64,000 bases of DNA from Astropecten irregularis (taxonomy: Eukaryota; Echinodermata; Asteroidea; Paxillosida; Astropectinidae), in the NCBI GenBank assembly GCA_963971285.1, contig OZ020251.1:4092001-4156000 (forward strand). Direction: 5' to 3'. Below the pieces are notes generated by a model, which was given only the letters and a program-made list of their open reading frames with translations, was not told the origin of the DNA and searched no databases. Of the stretch, positions 38,881 to 51,905 are shown piece by piece. A program made the translations under genes and the position numbers. Numbering within the stretch: position 1 is the first letter of the stretch; the number at the start of each line of letters is the position of its first letter.

Positions 38881-41572
38881 CTGTCAAAAGACATAATTCC
38901 AAAGAAAAGAAAGTGCCATGATTCATTGAGCTAGCTGCAAGTGGTGACAGTACCCAACCACATTAATGCCAGTTACTTGGTTGGTTTTATGGTTGACGAT
39001 TCACAAGATTGTTCCTTACACAACCTCCCAAACACCAAGATGCAGGCTACTATTCTACTGAAGGTACTACACCAGTGTGTCCTCAATTCAAAATAACCAG
39101 GTAATAATGAGAAAAAGAATAGTACATTGAACATGGACCAAAACAAATCTTCATAAAACGATGCCAGAGAAATTTGGGATATTCTATAGTGTGGCTATCA
39201 CCTTAAATCATTACCTTTTGTCTTAACTTCCAGGGGCTGGTCTTGATCACTTGAATCTGGGATGCTCTTCTCTGGAAACCAGTTGCTTCCTCCCTTGTCC
39301 TGTCCCTTGTAACCATCAATAACCTCCTCTCCAGCATCTCCATTCACACTCCTATTTTCCAACTGAGTTCTTGGAGAGTCCGCCTTTTCCTCAGAATTGG
39401 CTTCGGAATCCTTGCGATGATCCTCGTCGACATCGGGGGTGGGTTTTGCCGAGACATCGCACGTCCTCTCACAAGCTCTCTGTCTGCATGGCCTGTCCGT
39501 CGAGCCAGGGTACCACCGCGGATTCCGGGCCAGGCCCTTCCAGTCGTGCACCTCGGGGCAGACAGTGCATATGTCAGAGTGGTGTCGCCTCCTGATGGGC
39601 GGGAGGGGTTTGCGAGGCAAGGGCATGGGCGAGCAGACTCTTGTGGCTGTGCGGCGCCCTCTACGCTGGATGACGGTCAGATTCCGAGGACACGGATAGG
39701 AGACAAAGGCCCCAGTGCCATCTGCTGAGCAAGTGGACCTGGACCTGCATCTGGATCTCTTTTTCGTCCCTCGGCACATCATGGTGTCTGACCTTTCACC
39801 ACCACGAGTCTCTGTCTCGTAGCTACTGGTGGCATCCTTTGCTTCCCTTGTCCGCACAGTTAGTTTGGGCAGTCTCATTGGACACAGGTCTACTCCTCTA
39901 TGCCGCCCTCGGCCTCCAACAGTTCTCCTAATCTCTGCAGCTTTCTTGGTGACTGCCTGGACCGACTCTTCCTTGACGTCCGACCCGGCTGGCCCCGTCG
40001 GGACATGCCTCCGCTCCCCCAGCACGGAGATGGAAATCTGTGGCTGACACACTGCATTTGCAGTCGACTGGTTCGGATCTGATGACCGTACCGAGGGAAC
40101 TGAACTTGGCTGGTCTGTACCGGTTTCAGCCAGTTCTGGTGAAGATGTCGTCTGTTGGGTTGGTACATTGTTGGAAGTGTCTACTGCATCAGGCTGTGGT
40201 ATGCTGTTAGCTTTGAAGATTGTTTGGATGATGGATATGTCGTCGTGTTTTGCACCTGTGTTCAGGCCTAGTAGTCCCTTGAAGTTTCTGGAGTGAAAGA
40301 CGACGAATAATCATGTTCACAAATTAGATCAATCAAAATTTACAATAGATCCCCATTCGTTGATTATCTTAATTCAACGGAGGTTGTCCAAGTGATACAC
40401 CACAAACATCTCCTACCAAATTTGATCTATGATAGGCCTTCCTTTGACCTAATGGACACGGTTTCAGCCACCATCACGTCAAATGCAAGAGGGATACCCA
40501 CTTCCCCTACTGCATTATAAGACAAACTAGGTACAGTACTCTTAAGTTGAAACAAGATACGTAGGCCTAAATGTAAAGGCTGTGTGAACAATGCAAGCTA
40601 GTCAGTATACATCAACATCACTGCCCCTATATATTTTTGCTCGAGTCATGAGTTGTTGTTTTTTCAGGACCGTTCCTATCTGGGCCAAACAATCTCCACT
40701 TATCAGTCTAAACTGAACGGTCACTAAGGATATCAAAAGCAAACTCCTTTACGGTACAGAACTCAGAATACTGCAATACGTAGCTGGTCATGAATCTTAT
40801 AGGGTCATAAGCTTTGTCAAGAGAGCATCAACTACCATTGTGCAATAACACATTTTGTCTCCCGCCTCCCATCCCGTTCCTATCAAAGTATCTATCTAAA
40901 TAGATACACAGTAATCTGGAGCCAATTTCACGGCGCTGCTTAGCACAAATATTTACTAAGCATGACATTTCTGTCTTAAACATTTCTGTGTAATAAAAAC
41001 AGGGTTAACAACCAAATTTCCATGAGTTGTGTATCACTTGTGATGGTTCATTGGCTGCTGTTCGCTGACCATGAATATCAAATTGGCCAGGACATTTTTG
41101 TGCTAAGCAAATTTTTGTGCTTAGAAGCTCCATGAAATTGGCCCCAGGACTTTCTATCAATTTCCTTAAAACTGAAATGACCGTGCTTTTAATAGATTTG
41201 CATTGGCACACCAACGAACCTGTTGAATAGAAGCTCCGTGAGATTCCGCACGTCGTCCCCACATCTTCCAGCCGCTCCATATTTGGCATCGGTGGCAACG
41301 CTCAGCTTGTCGAGCGTAGTGGCTGCCTCATCTGTCGAACCTCGATCGACAGATGTGTGCCCGTCTTCGCCCGTCGGTCCAGGTGTCGGACGTGATGATG
41401 ACGCGCCCGAGGATCGGTCCACTGGTCGACACTGCCTGGGTTGAAGGGCTGGCAGGGTCCGGACTGGGGCCAACTTCTTCCGTTTCTTGCGTTCACTGGG
41501 CTGGTTCGGCTGGTTGGCGATGGCTTTGAAGAACTTCCCCTTCCGCTCCATGTTGTTGTCAGACGTAAACAT
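37775..41572 (-). CDS. unrecognised three-exon gene, 843-residue basic low-complexity protein
   Basis: Exons on the - strand: 41572-41220, 40287-39215, 38880-37775. The junction phases are exact (2+1 bases, then 1+2 bases), giving 2532 nt. The start is the first ATG of the open frame (MFTSDNNMERKGKFFKAIA); a second Met lies at residue 8. There is a basic cluster ERKKRKK near residues 27-33 that could be a nuclear signal, a Ser/Thr/Pro-rich middle, Arg-rich stretches, and a Cys patch at residues 358-394 (C-x2-C-x23-C-x4-C-x3-C) with nearby His and Trp that might bind zinc. The C-terminus has a conserved-looking FGFIPILTREEYEGL block and ends KQVRKNKK. No signal peptide or membrane segment is seen. 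I do not recognise the family. Long frames, canonical splice sites, in-phase junctions and a poly(A) signal argue that it is real. Confidence 0.75.
39215..40287 (-). CDS. unknown gene, exon 2 (357 codons)
   Basis: Acceptor TTCACTCCAG, then NFKGLLGLNTGAKHDDISII in frame with exon 1; donor GTAATG after KTK. It contains repeated Arg/Ser clusters and the Cys patch ICTVCPEVHDW with RPCRQRACERTC about 25 residues later. The frame is open over 1.07 kb with no stop, which is very unlikely by chance in this DNA. Confidence 0.75.
40918..41145. mobile_element. family E element in intron 1 of the unknown gene
   Basis: Ends GGAGCCAATTTCACGG and CTCCATGAAATTGGCCCC; CTGACCATGAATATCAAATT inside. It is 75 bp from the exon 1 donor. 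Confidence 0.7.
41220..41572 (-). CDS. unknown gene, exon 1
   Basis: From ATG at 41572 to donor GTTCGT (next - strand base 41219). It encodes a basic, Pro/Ser-rich segment ending NLTELLFNR, the last codon being completed by exon 2. CpG-rich like the other exons of this gene and unlike the surrounding AT-rich DNA. Confidence 0.7.
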
Positions 41573-41939
41573 CTTTGGAAGATGCTGCCTGAGTCAGGTT
41601 ATCATGGACCTCCCACTGAAAGCTTTCCGAAGATATTCTCAATTTTGCAATTGACTCTGTGAGAAACAATCACGCGGTCTCGTGAATAAAAAAAACCGGC
41701 GAAAATTACAATAGCATGCATAATGCAGAACATAGAGCCATTATTAAATTTGCTAGTAATTAATTAGGCCTACAAGTTGATGACGCTCATTTTGATGCTA
41801 TACTGGAAAACGCAATGAATATAATTATACATTAAGAAGAACATTACCTTCATAATGTGAATAACTTGATGTGTTTATCTTCTCAAATCATTCAAAGCTT
41901 ACAATTAAAATCCAAACTTCGTCCCGCTGCTGTTTCTAC

Positions 41940-42050
41940 TGTAGCCATTTTGTACCGCGGTTAATTGCTTCGCGCGCGCTGGCGCTGAAAACAAAAAAAA
42001 TGACGCGCTGTGTTACGCGTTCGCGTTCGATACGCAATGCCACAGAACGC
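41940..42050 (-). promoter_or_regulatory. CpG-dense segment upstream of the unknown gene
   Basis: The stretch includes CCGCGG, TCGCGCGCGCTGGCGC and GACGCGCTGTGTTACGCG, far richer in CpG than its surroundings. It lies about 370 bp upstream of the ATG at 41572. It could be a promoter or transcription start region (inference); no TATA box is assigned. Confidence 0.3.
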
Positions 42051-42069
42051 TCAACGTTTCACCATAGAA

Positions 42070-43050
42070 ACAGAGACTCGCATACATTAGACGTCACAGA
42101 CAATAGCAACCAAGCAAAACAAACACCAAATAACTTGGCCAACCCTTCGGAGCAATTTGTTCTTATCTCTTCTATGCTAATGATTATCTTCAGTGCTATA
42201 CGCAGTTCCTCCACTTCCACCAAATTAAGTTACGGATAAGACAAGGATAAGTAAATTCAGTGAGTAGCGCATGGCCGGGTACGACATTTCGGCAGGAGCT
42301 GAATTCGGAATTCGGCGCCAAATGACTGCGATAACGGTATGTAGGAAGCGTCAGGCCATCAGCATGGTACATCGAATCGTGATCATGCAGATTTGCGGCA
42401 ACACAAGACTTCCCAAGCACCGCATTACCTAGAGGTAAGTTTGTACCGGTATAGAAGGACAATACATTTAACTTGTTCGCACTTCTCGTTCTTATATTGA
42501 TTATCTTGATGTGGGTATTATAGGTTGTGAGAGAGAATTATGCGAGTCATGCGAGAAAGCGAAGAGATGTGCCACATTTTAAACAAGCAGGAGTGTATTT
42601 TATACTATGTTTAATTCTTCAGAATATCGTTTTTAAATGTTGTAAAATTAATGCGACTTTTCGAATCTGTTAAAAAAAAAGTCCATGGTGAGGGATTTCC
42701 CCCTCCCCGCTCCGTCCCTTCGCTAAGGACACCAAATTACCAATCACCCCCCCCCCCCCCCCAATCATGAAAAGAAATAGACACCTATGTCGGACGCACC
42801 AAATAAGTATACAAACATAACCAAATTTTATAGTAAAGAATAACTTACATGGTTTATTTGGTTGTACGTCACGGGAGAAGGGAATTTACTTTACAAATAT
42901 GATAATTACAAGTTATATAATTGATTTCATCTTGAATTTCTTTCTTTTTTTACAAAGTCCAGCTTTCTCACAAGCTAGTAGTTTAATACAAAAAAGAAAC
43001 AACAACAAAAGAATCGCCCCGAATCTTCGAGTTTGGTGGCCCCCTTGCAT
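42070..43050. other. intergenic, no gene seen
   Basis: AT-rich sequence upstream of the unknown gene with a poly-C run at about 42746-42763. The short open frames here have no family resemblance. Confidence 0.5.
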
Positions 43051-43057
43051 GATTAGT

Positions 43058-43207
43058 GGGGCCGATTTCACTAACGCTTTGCGATCATCGTAAAGCCCAA
43101 ATCCATCGCTAAACAGAAAATCGATCGTTACTTTGCGTAGCAATTTTCCGGGTTTAGCGATGGATTTAGGCTTTACGATGATCGCAAAGTGTTAGTGAAA
43201 TCGGCCC
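43058..43207. mobile_element. family D foldback element, copy 3
   Basis: Arms CGATTTCACTAACGCTTTGC and GCAAAGTGTTAGTGAAATCG. A truncated second copy starts immediately at 43210-43250. Confidence 0.85.
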
Positions 43208-43750
43208 CAGGGGCCGATTTCACTAACGTTTGCGATCATCGCTAAAGCTTCAACGTCCAAGTCGGCCCTAATTTCACATCTTCTCACAACCAATTTTACT
43301 AATGGCCAGGTTACAGATGGAAGGTGTGTAAACAACAATGCTCCGAGAAAAATTTGGACTTATAGTTTCATGAAAAAAAAAACCTCCAAAGGTAGACTAT
43401 TTGTAACATTTGTTTGTTATAGGAAAAGGCAATAAAAGTTCATACAAGTCTGCTGCCACCAAGACTCCAAATATCTCCAGTGTTTTAACGACAATAAAAC
43501 ATTCAATTGTCAAATAGCTTCAGCTTAAAAAAAAAAAAACTGAAGATCTTTTGACTAACAATACAAAACATTAATTATTCACACACAAACATAATTATGC
43601 ATTTTGAAAAGAAATACGATATTAAACAAAGAATCCAAATAATACACAAAAGGAACGAAGTGTTTGATAGCGCGAGTGTCACTTGATATGACATCAACGC
43701 TTGGTAATAAGAACGTGATTTTGTCAGACCAATGCAGGCCTATGGTGTTA

Positions 43751-44299
43751 AGGCTGGTTTATACTCGCTGCGTTAACGCACGCGCAGCGCACAATGCGGA
43801 TGTCGCATTCGATGTTCATACTCTTTCAAGGTATGAAAATCGATACGCAGCGATAGTCTGCATTCGAATGCGGAAACGCGCAAACGGTACAGTTCATACT
43901 TTTAAAATGTGTGATGCGCCGAAGTGCAGTCCTACTCCGATTCCGTGAATTTGGTGATTCACAATGGAGAGAGTAGACGAAAATATTCTTTTGTCATTAT
44001 TGTGGAACGCACACCGTCAAAATTAGGCAAGATCTAACAGAAATTGCTTGCCGATTTTGCCCCGTCGGTCAGATTTAAAGATTCTACTGCGTGTACGCAT
44101 CCGGCGAATGTTGAAATATTTCAACTTGTCCGAATACGAATCAAATTGGTGCGCACGACCTTTTTTTCATTTCCAAATACTTCGCACAAAGACGCGCACT
44201 TTTAGTACGCAGTGCGCGTTCTTACACGCAGAGCAGACACTTCGAATTGGAGCGCCGCGCTGCGTACGCAGTGAATACGCAGCGAGTATGAATCGGCCT
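43751..44299. mobile_element. 549-bp Harbinger-like element
   Basis: Ends AGGCTGGTTTATACTCGCTG and CAGCGAGTATGAATCGGCCT are inverted with two or three mismatches and flanked by TTA on both sides (43748-43750, 44300-44302), fitting the 3-bp TWA target of PIF/Harbinger. Unusually rich in CGCAG/ACGCA words. No transposase. Confidence 0.6.
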
Positions 44300-44309
44300 T
44301 TAGGAACCA

Positions 44310-45930
44310 TTCAACAAGAATCGGTTTATGGACCCCCCATACAAAAAACATGGTAGCGGCAAAAGGCAAATAGCATGTGCACCAAAGTCAAGGCTAAAAA
44401 AAAAAACACCACAAACAAGGTTAGCCCCATTATTAAGATTGTTGCGCTTCTTAAAATTTTATTTAAAAACCCTCTTTTGAAAGTTGAAACATCAGTTTCG
44501 GTACACATTTCTAATTCAAGCAAAACCAGTATATACAAGGTGAGAAAATGAAGGCTTTTGGCTAAGATTTGCGAGAAGAATACTCTGTTCTGATAAAATA
44601 AAAACAGAGCATAAGCTTCAATGAAAAGGATTCATTGTATGATGAGGGCAGCTAGGCGACCAAGCTCAAACTAAAGTAGAGATCCAAATGGCGCCCTCTG
44701 TGTGTTAAAAAAGTTCTCCACCCAGGAGTTACACACAAGTACGAGAAGGATCGTGCCTGAATTCGAAGGATCGCTTAAGTTAGCGACGAAAGGATCTTAG
44801 GAGTGGTAACTTGGCCCATAGCCTGGCCCAATGACCAGCTATAATACTGTCAAGTTCACCTGTATTTCTCTTTAGTTATAACGCGCGCGCGCCATAATAC
44901 CGTGTAACAGACAAGAATGATCTCCATAGATTATGATATGACATTTTGCCAACTTCAGAAATACCAAATATTTTGCCATGCGCTCCCATTTTCGTTGACT
45001 CCCGCCGGCGCCCTTACCAACATAATAACAACTGGACCCACTCACAATGCATCGTTTCAACATTATATGATTCACTTAAAAACATTTCAAGACGTCTGAG
45101 CGCTCTGACAGACAAAATTAATACTGGGCACCCAGCGTCTTCGCTCCAGGCTATGCTTTCAGAGAGACACCCAACTCCCGTTTTCGTCTCAAATACAACT
45201 CAAACTTCGCTCTTAAAATCAATTAAGATTTCACAATTTTTTCTGTGCAAAATAACGGAAACCCAGTCAGCAGATATTTGTTTTCAAGAATTACTGAATT
45301 CAGTTTTAATTATAAGCGAACGTGCCCCCTATTATATAAACGCCTCCATTATAATGTATACTGCTATACACGGGGACTGTATTTATATACACCCGACATA
45401 AACATTGAAAATCAGAGATTGTTTGGTCATTAAGTTTATAGAACCAAACTTAACTTTGACGGACGGCACGAAAAATAAAAATCAAAAGAACTGAGTCCAG
45501 TACTTTATGAAATTGACTAAAACTCATTCGTTCTACACAGTACTTCTCCGTTTTTTCTTTATACAGAAACAAAACAAAATTAAACGTACAAACGGATAAT
45601 GATTATACTGGATGTTGTTTTTTCCTGGTTTTGTTTTTGTTCAATACTGATAATGAATGTATTTGTGTTGCATATTATAATTATCATATCGGCATAAAAA
45701 ACTGATCAAAATTGTCAAGAAGGAAACAGTTACAAAGGGTATGGATTCCGATGATTTTCTCAGAATGAAACACAAGCCATGATTATTTATTTTGTCTATT
45801 TCATTTGGGAAACGATGTTGAAATGATCAAAAGAAATGTCTGTTAATTTGACAAGAGAAACTTTCGCAACAAATTAACCCCCAAAATAGAAAGGGTACAG
45901 TGGAGATTTATTCTTATACCACGAATTGTA
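44310..45930. other. intergenic, no gene supported
   Basis: Contains GCGCGCGCGC at 44883 and a 151-codon open frame at 44946-45401 with no recognisable domain and no splice or start context that would support it. Confidence 0.45.
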
Positions 45931-45937
45931 GCTGTCC

Positions 45938-46181
45938 TGGGGCCAATTTCATCAAACTGTTATGCACAAAAATTTGCTAAGCATGACATTTCTGTCTTAA
46001 TAAAAACAGGGTTAACAACCAAATTTCCACGTGTTGTGAATCACTTGTGATTGTTCTTTGGCTGTGTTGTTCGCTGACCATGATTATCCAATGGAATTTT
46101 CAATGGTGGTTTGTTCTATTGGGGGAGACATTTTTGTGCTAAGCACATTTTTGTGCTTAACAGTTTTATGAAATTGGCCCC
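45938..46181. mobile_element. family E TIR element
   Basis: Ends GGGGCCAATTTCATCAAACT and AGTTTTATGAAATTGGCCCC; full-length interior. Confidence 0.75.
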
Positions 46182-46734
46182 TGAACAAAATGCCCTGCAA
46201 CTCTAGAAATAAATAAAGTGTTCGCAGTGATAAATAGCATGCACGTCTGGAAATAAGTGGAAAACATTAAAATGTCTCCCTAGCGACAAAGTAAATATCA
46301 TTTTACCAAATTATGTTGGTATGAAGAACCATTTAAAATTAATTTCCGGTCTAAAATTTGAAAACAAGAAAATAATAGGACACAATTTTTGTTTATATTT
46401 AAGATCAGGTTAGAATGGAATGCACCTTTACAAAACACATGTAACCGAAACAAAAACCCATATTTTTGTCAGTTGATTTAAATTAGACCAACATCTAGTA
46501 TAATTTATTCCTTTAGGACAGTCAATTGCCAAAATTTAAGTTGGTGAATGAAGTTGTTAATCTTAAAAGAGTTAGTACTAGTACTACATCAGTGGAATTT
46601 TGCTTGCTATATGGAGCCGTGATCCTTGCAGTTGACAATTCGGCCACTGGGCATGCTCAGAGGTCACATGACCACGGCCTAGTTTACCCAAACACATACA
46701 AAATAATATTAAACCTATAGAACTTTTTTTTGGC

Positions 46735-46975
46735 AACGTCAAAGCCTAAGTTTTTGCCAACCAAGATGGCGGAAACTATGGCGATATACACAACGTTTCA
46801 TAAACATTGAAAGATATTGCTGAATGTGATGTAAACAACACAAGCAATGATGGTATGTATTTTGTACAACTATGGAAAGTTTGTACAAATGCTGAATTTG
46901 GTCACACCGTCTGTCGAAAAGACGAAATGTTGTGCAACATTTGGCCGCCCATGCCAACCATGCACGAGCCAATGT
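46735..46975 (-). mobile_element. family H element, truncated, reverse orientation
   Basis: TTGCCAACCAAGATGGCGGA and CCGTCTGTCGAAAAGACGAA match the reverse of 6362 and 23683. The GGGTGCATTCG element begins just after it. Confidence 0.6.
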
Positions 46976-46981
46976 TTGTAA

Positions 46982-47110
46982 GGGTGCATTCGTTTAGCTC
47001 CCCCGGGTCGACACCAGTCAACCTCGTCCCCATTCTCTCGCTTGTTTTGTGCAGTAAAACACGACCATTCCCAGTAAGGGCTGACACGGGGGAGCTAAAC
47101 GAATGCACGC
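46982..47110. mobile_element. TIR element GGGTGCATTCGTTTAGC, copy 2
   Basis: Ends GGGTGCATTCGTTTAGCTCC and GGAGCTAAACGAATGCAC are perfect inverses; GACACCAGTCAACCTCGTCC is shared with copy 1. Confidence 0.75.
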
Positions 47111-47169
47111 TAAATAAAAGCAAGATCTACAGACCGCCAGTAGCGGGCGCTAGACCTTAGCAACCAACA

Positions 47170-49430
47170 AAATGGCGGGCATACCAAAGTGGCTGATGAT
47201 CTAAAGGTTTATATTAATATGTCTGTGGGTTTACCTATCACCAAGTGCAAGTTCCACGCTCCATCCAAATTAAAGACAAAATGTCATCGGTCTTGCTATC
47301 CATTCCCTTGATCTCCTTAATATACAATTAAATGTATTAATTTTTTTATTTTATGTTAATATGTATTTTTTTGGTGATCCAGGTCTGGTACCCAGACTTC
47401 GTAAGTGCAGAACGCAATAGTATATCTCCAAAAAAGACTGAGACTAAATATGAACAATGAATAATATAATGACTATACAGTGTGTAATATATAACTTAAG
47501 TGACAGTCATTTACATGAGTGAGTTTATGTTTGTGTCTTTGTACAATGTATTATTGCTGCACAGCCAACACGTTTAACATCGGATTCCTCGTTTCCATAG
47601 CAACAGATTTGTTCAGAAATGGAAACAATAAATGGACTCCGTTTAAAAGCTCCGTCGATACAAATAGGGGGAGGAAAAATTGTCAAAAAAAAAAATTTGA
47701 TAATAATAAATAAACAAACATACACATTTTGGAAGTATTTTTTTTGTTTTTGTTTACAATTAAGTACTATGATTCCCTTGTGAAATGTTTCTTAGAAATG
47801 TCCCAGATTCAAGAAATGAACATGAAATTAATTCCCTGCTCTGTCACCAGTACGTTTGAATTTAAAAACAAAATCCCCCCCCCAGCTGTTGTGGGTTGAG
47901 TCTACTAGTTCATACCTACCCCAGACGTCTGGGGTAGGTTGAATGCAGTAGACTAACTAAACATTCATGTGATGTTGCAGAAACAGACCCACATCATCAT
48001 TTCATTTGGATACCTGCCCCATTAGAAAGAAACGCACATTATAGTTTTCATACTTTTCAATTATTCGTTTCTTAAAAGAATTTCAGTGATATGTGAATGT
48101 TATTTCGATTAGACTGAACAAAAAAAGATTTATTAATGTTATAATTATGCTTTGAAAATTTTAAAAGATTGATTTTGACAAAGTTACTCATCAAGGCCCA
48201 ATTTCATGACCCTGCTTGAACAGGTTAAAGTTAGCACAAAGCCCTGCTTAAAATATTGAGCATAATAATATAATCTGTGCTTACCAAAGCTGGAATATTG
48301 CTTGTTGGGTTTTTATAGGCCTTATTCACAGTGCACCATCCTGCATTCAAAGCAGTGCAATCAAACCGAGGCTTGGTTTCAAAACAGTCTGGTACCCATT
48401 TTCTTTTTTAGAATTTGTGTTATCTTTTCTAATGGGTATACAAGGAAGGTGATAAGATGGATGCGCCATAAATAAGGCTTATTTCTTGGTTTGGCGAGCA
48501 ATTGTCCCAAAATGTGCATAATGATGTGTTTTTCAATTGTCCCAAAATGTGCATAATGATGTTTTTCAAGACTCTCTATAAGCAAGAATGACAAAGAATC
48601 TCGCAGCTACCAGGGCTATAAAATCTGGGCCTACGTGATTTACAAAATGTCACGTTGTTTTGTCAACCTAAGAGGCATTTCACAAGGAATCGATACAGGT
48701 TCATCAGACATCCATTTTACATTTTTTTTTACAACAAAGGAAGAGATTCAGTTTTTAGTTATTATTATTATTATTTTTTTTTATAAAAAAGGGAAGTTTT
48801 TTCTTTTTTTCATGATAGACTCAGAAACTTGTGTATAATTTACAAAAGCATTATACTGTACAATTTGTACCCTAATTCCAAAGATGGTATCTTCCACTTC
48901 AGTTGAATAAATTAAAGAAATAGAAGAGTCCATTTTTCAAAATAGGAAAAGATGTATATTTATAAGATAAGAAATTCTCTTTCTCTGTTCTTATCAGGTT
49001 TGAATATTTTAAACTAACATTTTGCATACATTTTAGAATATCATAAAGCCAAGAAAAGTGATATACTTCCTCAAATTCTGCTACAGAAAAAACACTGAAA
49101 TTGTCCTCAATGTTTTTAAAAAAGGACAGATTTTTTAACTGACAAAAAGTAACAATAATTAAAAAACAAAAGTCTTGATAATGATGAGGTCTGTAATACA
49201 TTCATGTAGAAAACAAGTCTAGCCAAATAAAATATGTGATCTGATTCACGGTCACATTTGCATATTAACCAAAAAAAATCTATGGAACTTATTCCTCAAA
49301 GGATAATTTTCACTAGAACCCTTAAAAAGAAATTTATATTGTTATGTTCTATTTCCTAGCATATTCATCACAAACGTGCCGAAATCAAATAATTGTCGCG
49401 CAAGGAGTATGTAGATGGATGTTCATCGCA
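47170..49430. other. AT-rich intergenic stretch
   Basis: No gene seen. Two adjacent copies of GTCCCAAAATGTGCATAATG at about 48503-48555, and low-complexity T and A runs. Confidence 0.5.
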
Positions 49431-49439
49431 ACATACATG

Positions 49440-50470
49440 TAAGCCTATCCAGTTTGGACCAGTTTGGACTGGAGTGAGCCAGTTCCTGCTAGACTGGTCT
49501 GGTTTTAGGTATGATGAGCTAAGGGGACAATATTAATTTTTTACTAAAATGCGTTTCTCTTTTCTCAATTGGTCCAAAGTTTCCGGCTTGATGACTGAAG
49601 AACTAGCTTGATAACTGGTCAGACCTGGTTTCAAACTGATCAGAACTGGTCTGACCGGTTTGAACTGGTTATCTTTGCCTAGTGGCCAAGTGCTAGGTAG
49701 TCAAGAAGCTAGCATGCTGCCACTATTAGAAAAAAAAACACATTATGCTTAGTCCCTTCCAATAATATCCGGATTGGATCGGTTTGAAAACAAGAAAAAG
49801 GAAAACAAAAAACAAATTTTAATTAAGAAGTCCAAAAGTGACCTTTTCATGATGAAAAGATTTAACTGGTCACATCTTACTTTGAAATAAGAGCCTCATA
49901 CATGAAACTGGTTAGAACAAGTTGGAACTGGTCTGATCCGGTGGAGACGTGACTGCTCTTGCTATGCATCAAATCTGAATGCTTTATCAAACTGGTCCAA
50001 TCCAGTCCTATCTGGTTTTGGTAGGCAGTCCACTCATTATTTTACATACATGTACTAAGTAAAATAATCCTCTCGATCTGTAAATTGTTGCCTGGTCTGA
50101 TCATCGTTAAACTGGTTTCAGCCAGTCAAGCTGATCCGGTACAGCAACTGTTGTATAAGACCCCGGCTGGCATCTCCGGCCGGTTCCATCTGGTCTGATC
50201 CAGATTTGGAGGGCTAGGACTAGGGCAGACCCCCTTCAGCTTAGCAACACTATTTCCTAGCGACCAGATTGCCAAGCTTTGCTGTGAGCTGCGAGCTACC
50301 CGCAACTAGCGGGAACTAGTCGGAACTTGTCGGCACTGGTTTGTGCAATGAGCCTTCTTCCTTGTACGCTGGCACACCATGGGCTGGTTCTGATCATTTA
50401 CAGCCTGCTGGTTCACGACCAGCTCAAACCGGTCTACAACTGGCTCAAACCGGTCCACCGGCAGTGAGGA
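49440..50470. repeat. degenerate CCAGTTTGGACTGGTC-type repeat region
   Basis: Dozens of loosely repeated, self-complementary words such as CAGTTTGGACCAGTTTGG, GGTTTGAACTGG and CAAACCGGTCC over 1 kb. A similar block is at 62340-62565. It may be the arms of a foldback element built of short subrepeats (inference). Confidence 0.6.
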
Positions 50471-50817
50471 GTTCACGTGGAATGTGGGAAGGGTTGGTCT
50501 CGTAGTGGCGTACCACCCTGTTGGTCCCGATAGTTGTTACACTAACTGCCACCTGAGATACACCACAGGAGAAAAAACAACGAAGAGAAAACAAAACAAG
50601 AAGTTAATACTGGGATTCGAACCTGTGACCACCAGCTTGTAAGCATGGTCACCTCAACCACAAGCGAAAAGTCACTCTTAAAACCTTAGAATTGGGAGGA
50701 GTGGAAGTTAAGATCTCTGCCATTTTAGTTCTTGTAAGTATTATACACAAGAGGTCAAAGTTGAAGTCTTTGCCACCCAAGGAATTTCCTGCTTACCACC
50801 ATCGATGAATGCTTACA

Positions 50818-50985
50818 GGGGCCAATTTCATGGCCTTGATTAGCACAAAAATTTGCTAACCATGAAATTTCTGTCTTAATAAAACAGGTTTAACAACCAA
50901 ATTTCCATGTTTCACTTGTGATTGTTCTTCATTGGCCATTGTTTCCTTATGTTTTTTTTTTATATTGGGCGAGCCATTTTTGACG
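50818..50985. mobile_element. family E element, truncated
   Basis: Starts GGGGCCAATTTCATGGCC and contains TTCTGTCTTAATAAAACAGG; the right end is replaced by AT-rich sequence after CGAGCCATTTTTG. Confidence 0.55.
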
Positions 50986-51169
50986 AAATAAAAAATCGTG
51001 AAAAAAATAATTCTAACGGCCCAATAAGTGGGACTGCAGTAACCTCAATTAAACTATTAGTTGTATGACCTATGAATGATGCCTTGCAGCCCTACGTAGA
51101 ATACGAGGGGGGGACGATCGATCCTCGGGCTTCGTGAAATCGACCCTTTAGAGTGAATCACTTATAATA

Positions 51170-51905
51170 TTTCATTGACTTCGAAATATAACACTCATAC
51201 AGTGTTGAGCGAAATAACATGATATATAAATCATTACTGATTTCGCTACGCAGAGCGACTTCAGGTTCAGCAATTCAGATCTATGACCTACACTGAATTG
51301 AAAATAAAAAGACACGTGTAATTTTGTTTTTCCTGAGTTTTCCCGAGAAATGAGCAGGCAGATTTCAAAGATCGTTTTCAAAATAAAGAATTTGACCGCG
51401 CGCTGTCAATATAATGTACATACAATGTAGAACGTCATAACATGATATATAAATCATTACAGATTTCGCTATGCAGGGCGACTTCAGGCTCAAAAATTCA
51501 GATCTATGATCTAGACTGAAAATAAAAAGACACGTGAAATTTTGATTTCCCTGAGTTTGCCCCAGAAATGAGCAGTCAGAGTTCAAAGATCGTGTTCAAA
51601 ATAAAGAAATAGACTGTGCGTGCTGCCATATATAATACACATACAATCTCAACCGGTATTGCATGATTTGTAAAACATTACAGATTTCGCTATGCAGGGC
51701 GACTTCAGGCTCAAAAATTCAGATCTATGATCTAGACTGAAAATAAAAAGACACGTGAAATTTTGTTTTCCCTGAGTTTGCCCCAGAAATGAGCAGTCAG
51801 AGTTCAAAGATCATGTTCAAAATAAAGAAATAGACTGTGCGTGCTGCCATATATAATACACATACAATCTCAACCGGTATTGCATGATTTGTAAAACATT
51901 ACAAG
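51170..51905 (+). repeat. about 220-bp tandem array, three units
   Basis: Units start near 51238, 51470 and 51681 with ATTTCGCTATGCAGGGCGAC; each carries AAAAAGACACGTG and TTTCAAAGATCG or AGTTCAAAGATC. Units 2 and 3 are nearly identical, unit 1 more diverged, and a fourth is cut off at 51892. Confidence 0.85.

Noticed and set aside
44946..45401. 151-codon open frame
   Set aside because: No domain, no neighbouring splice partner and irregular composition; not distinguishable from chance.
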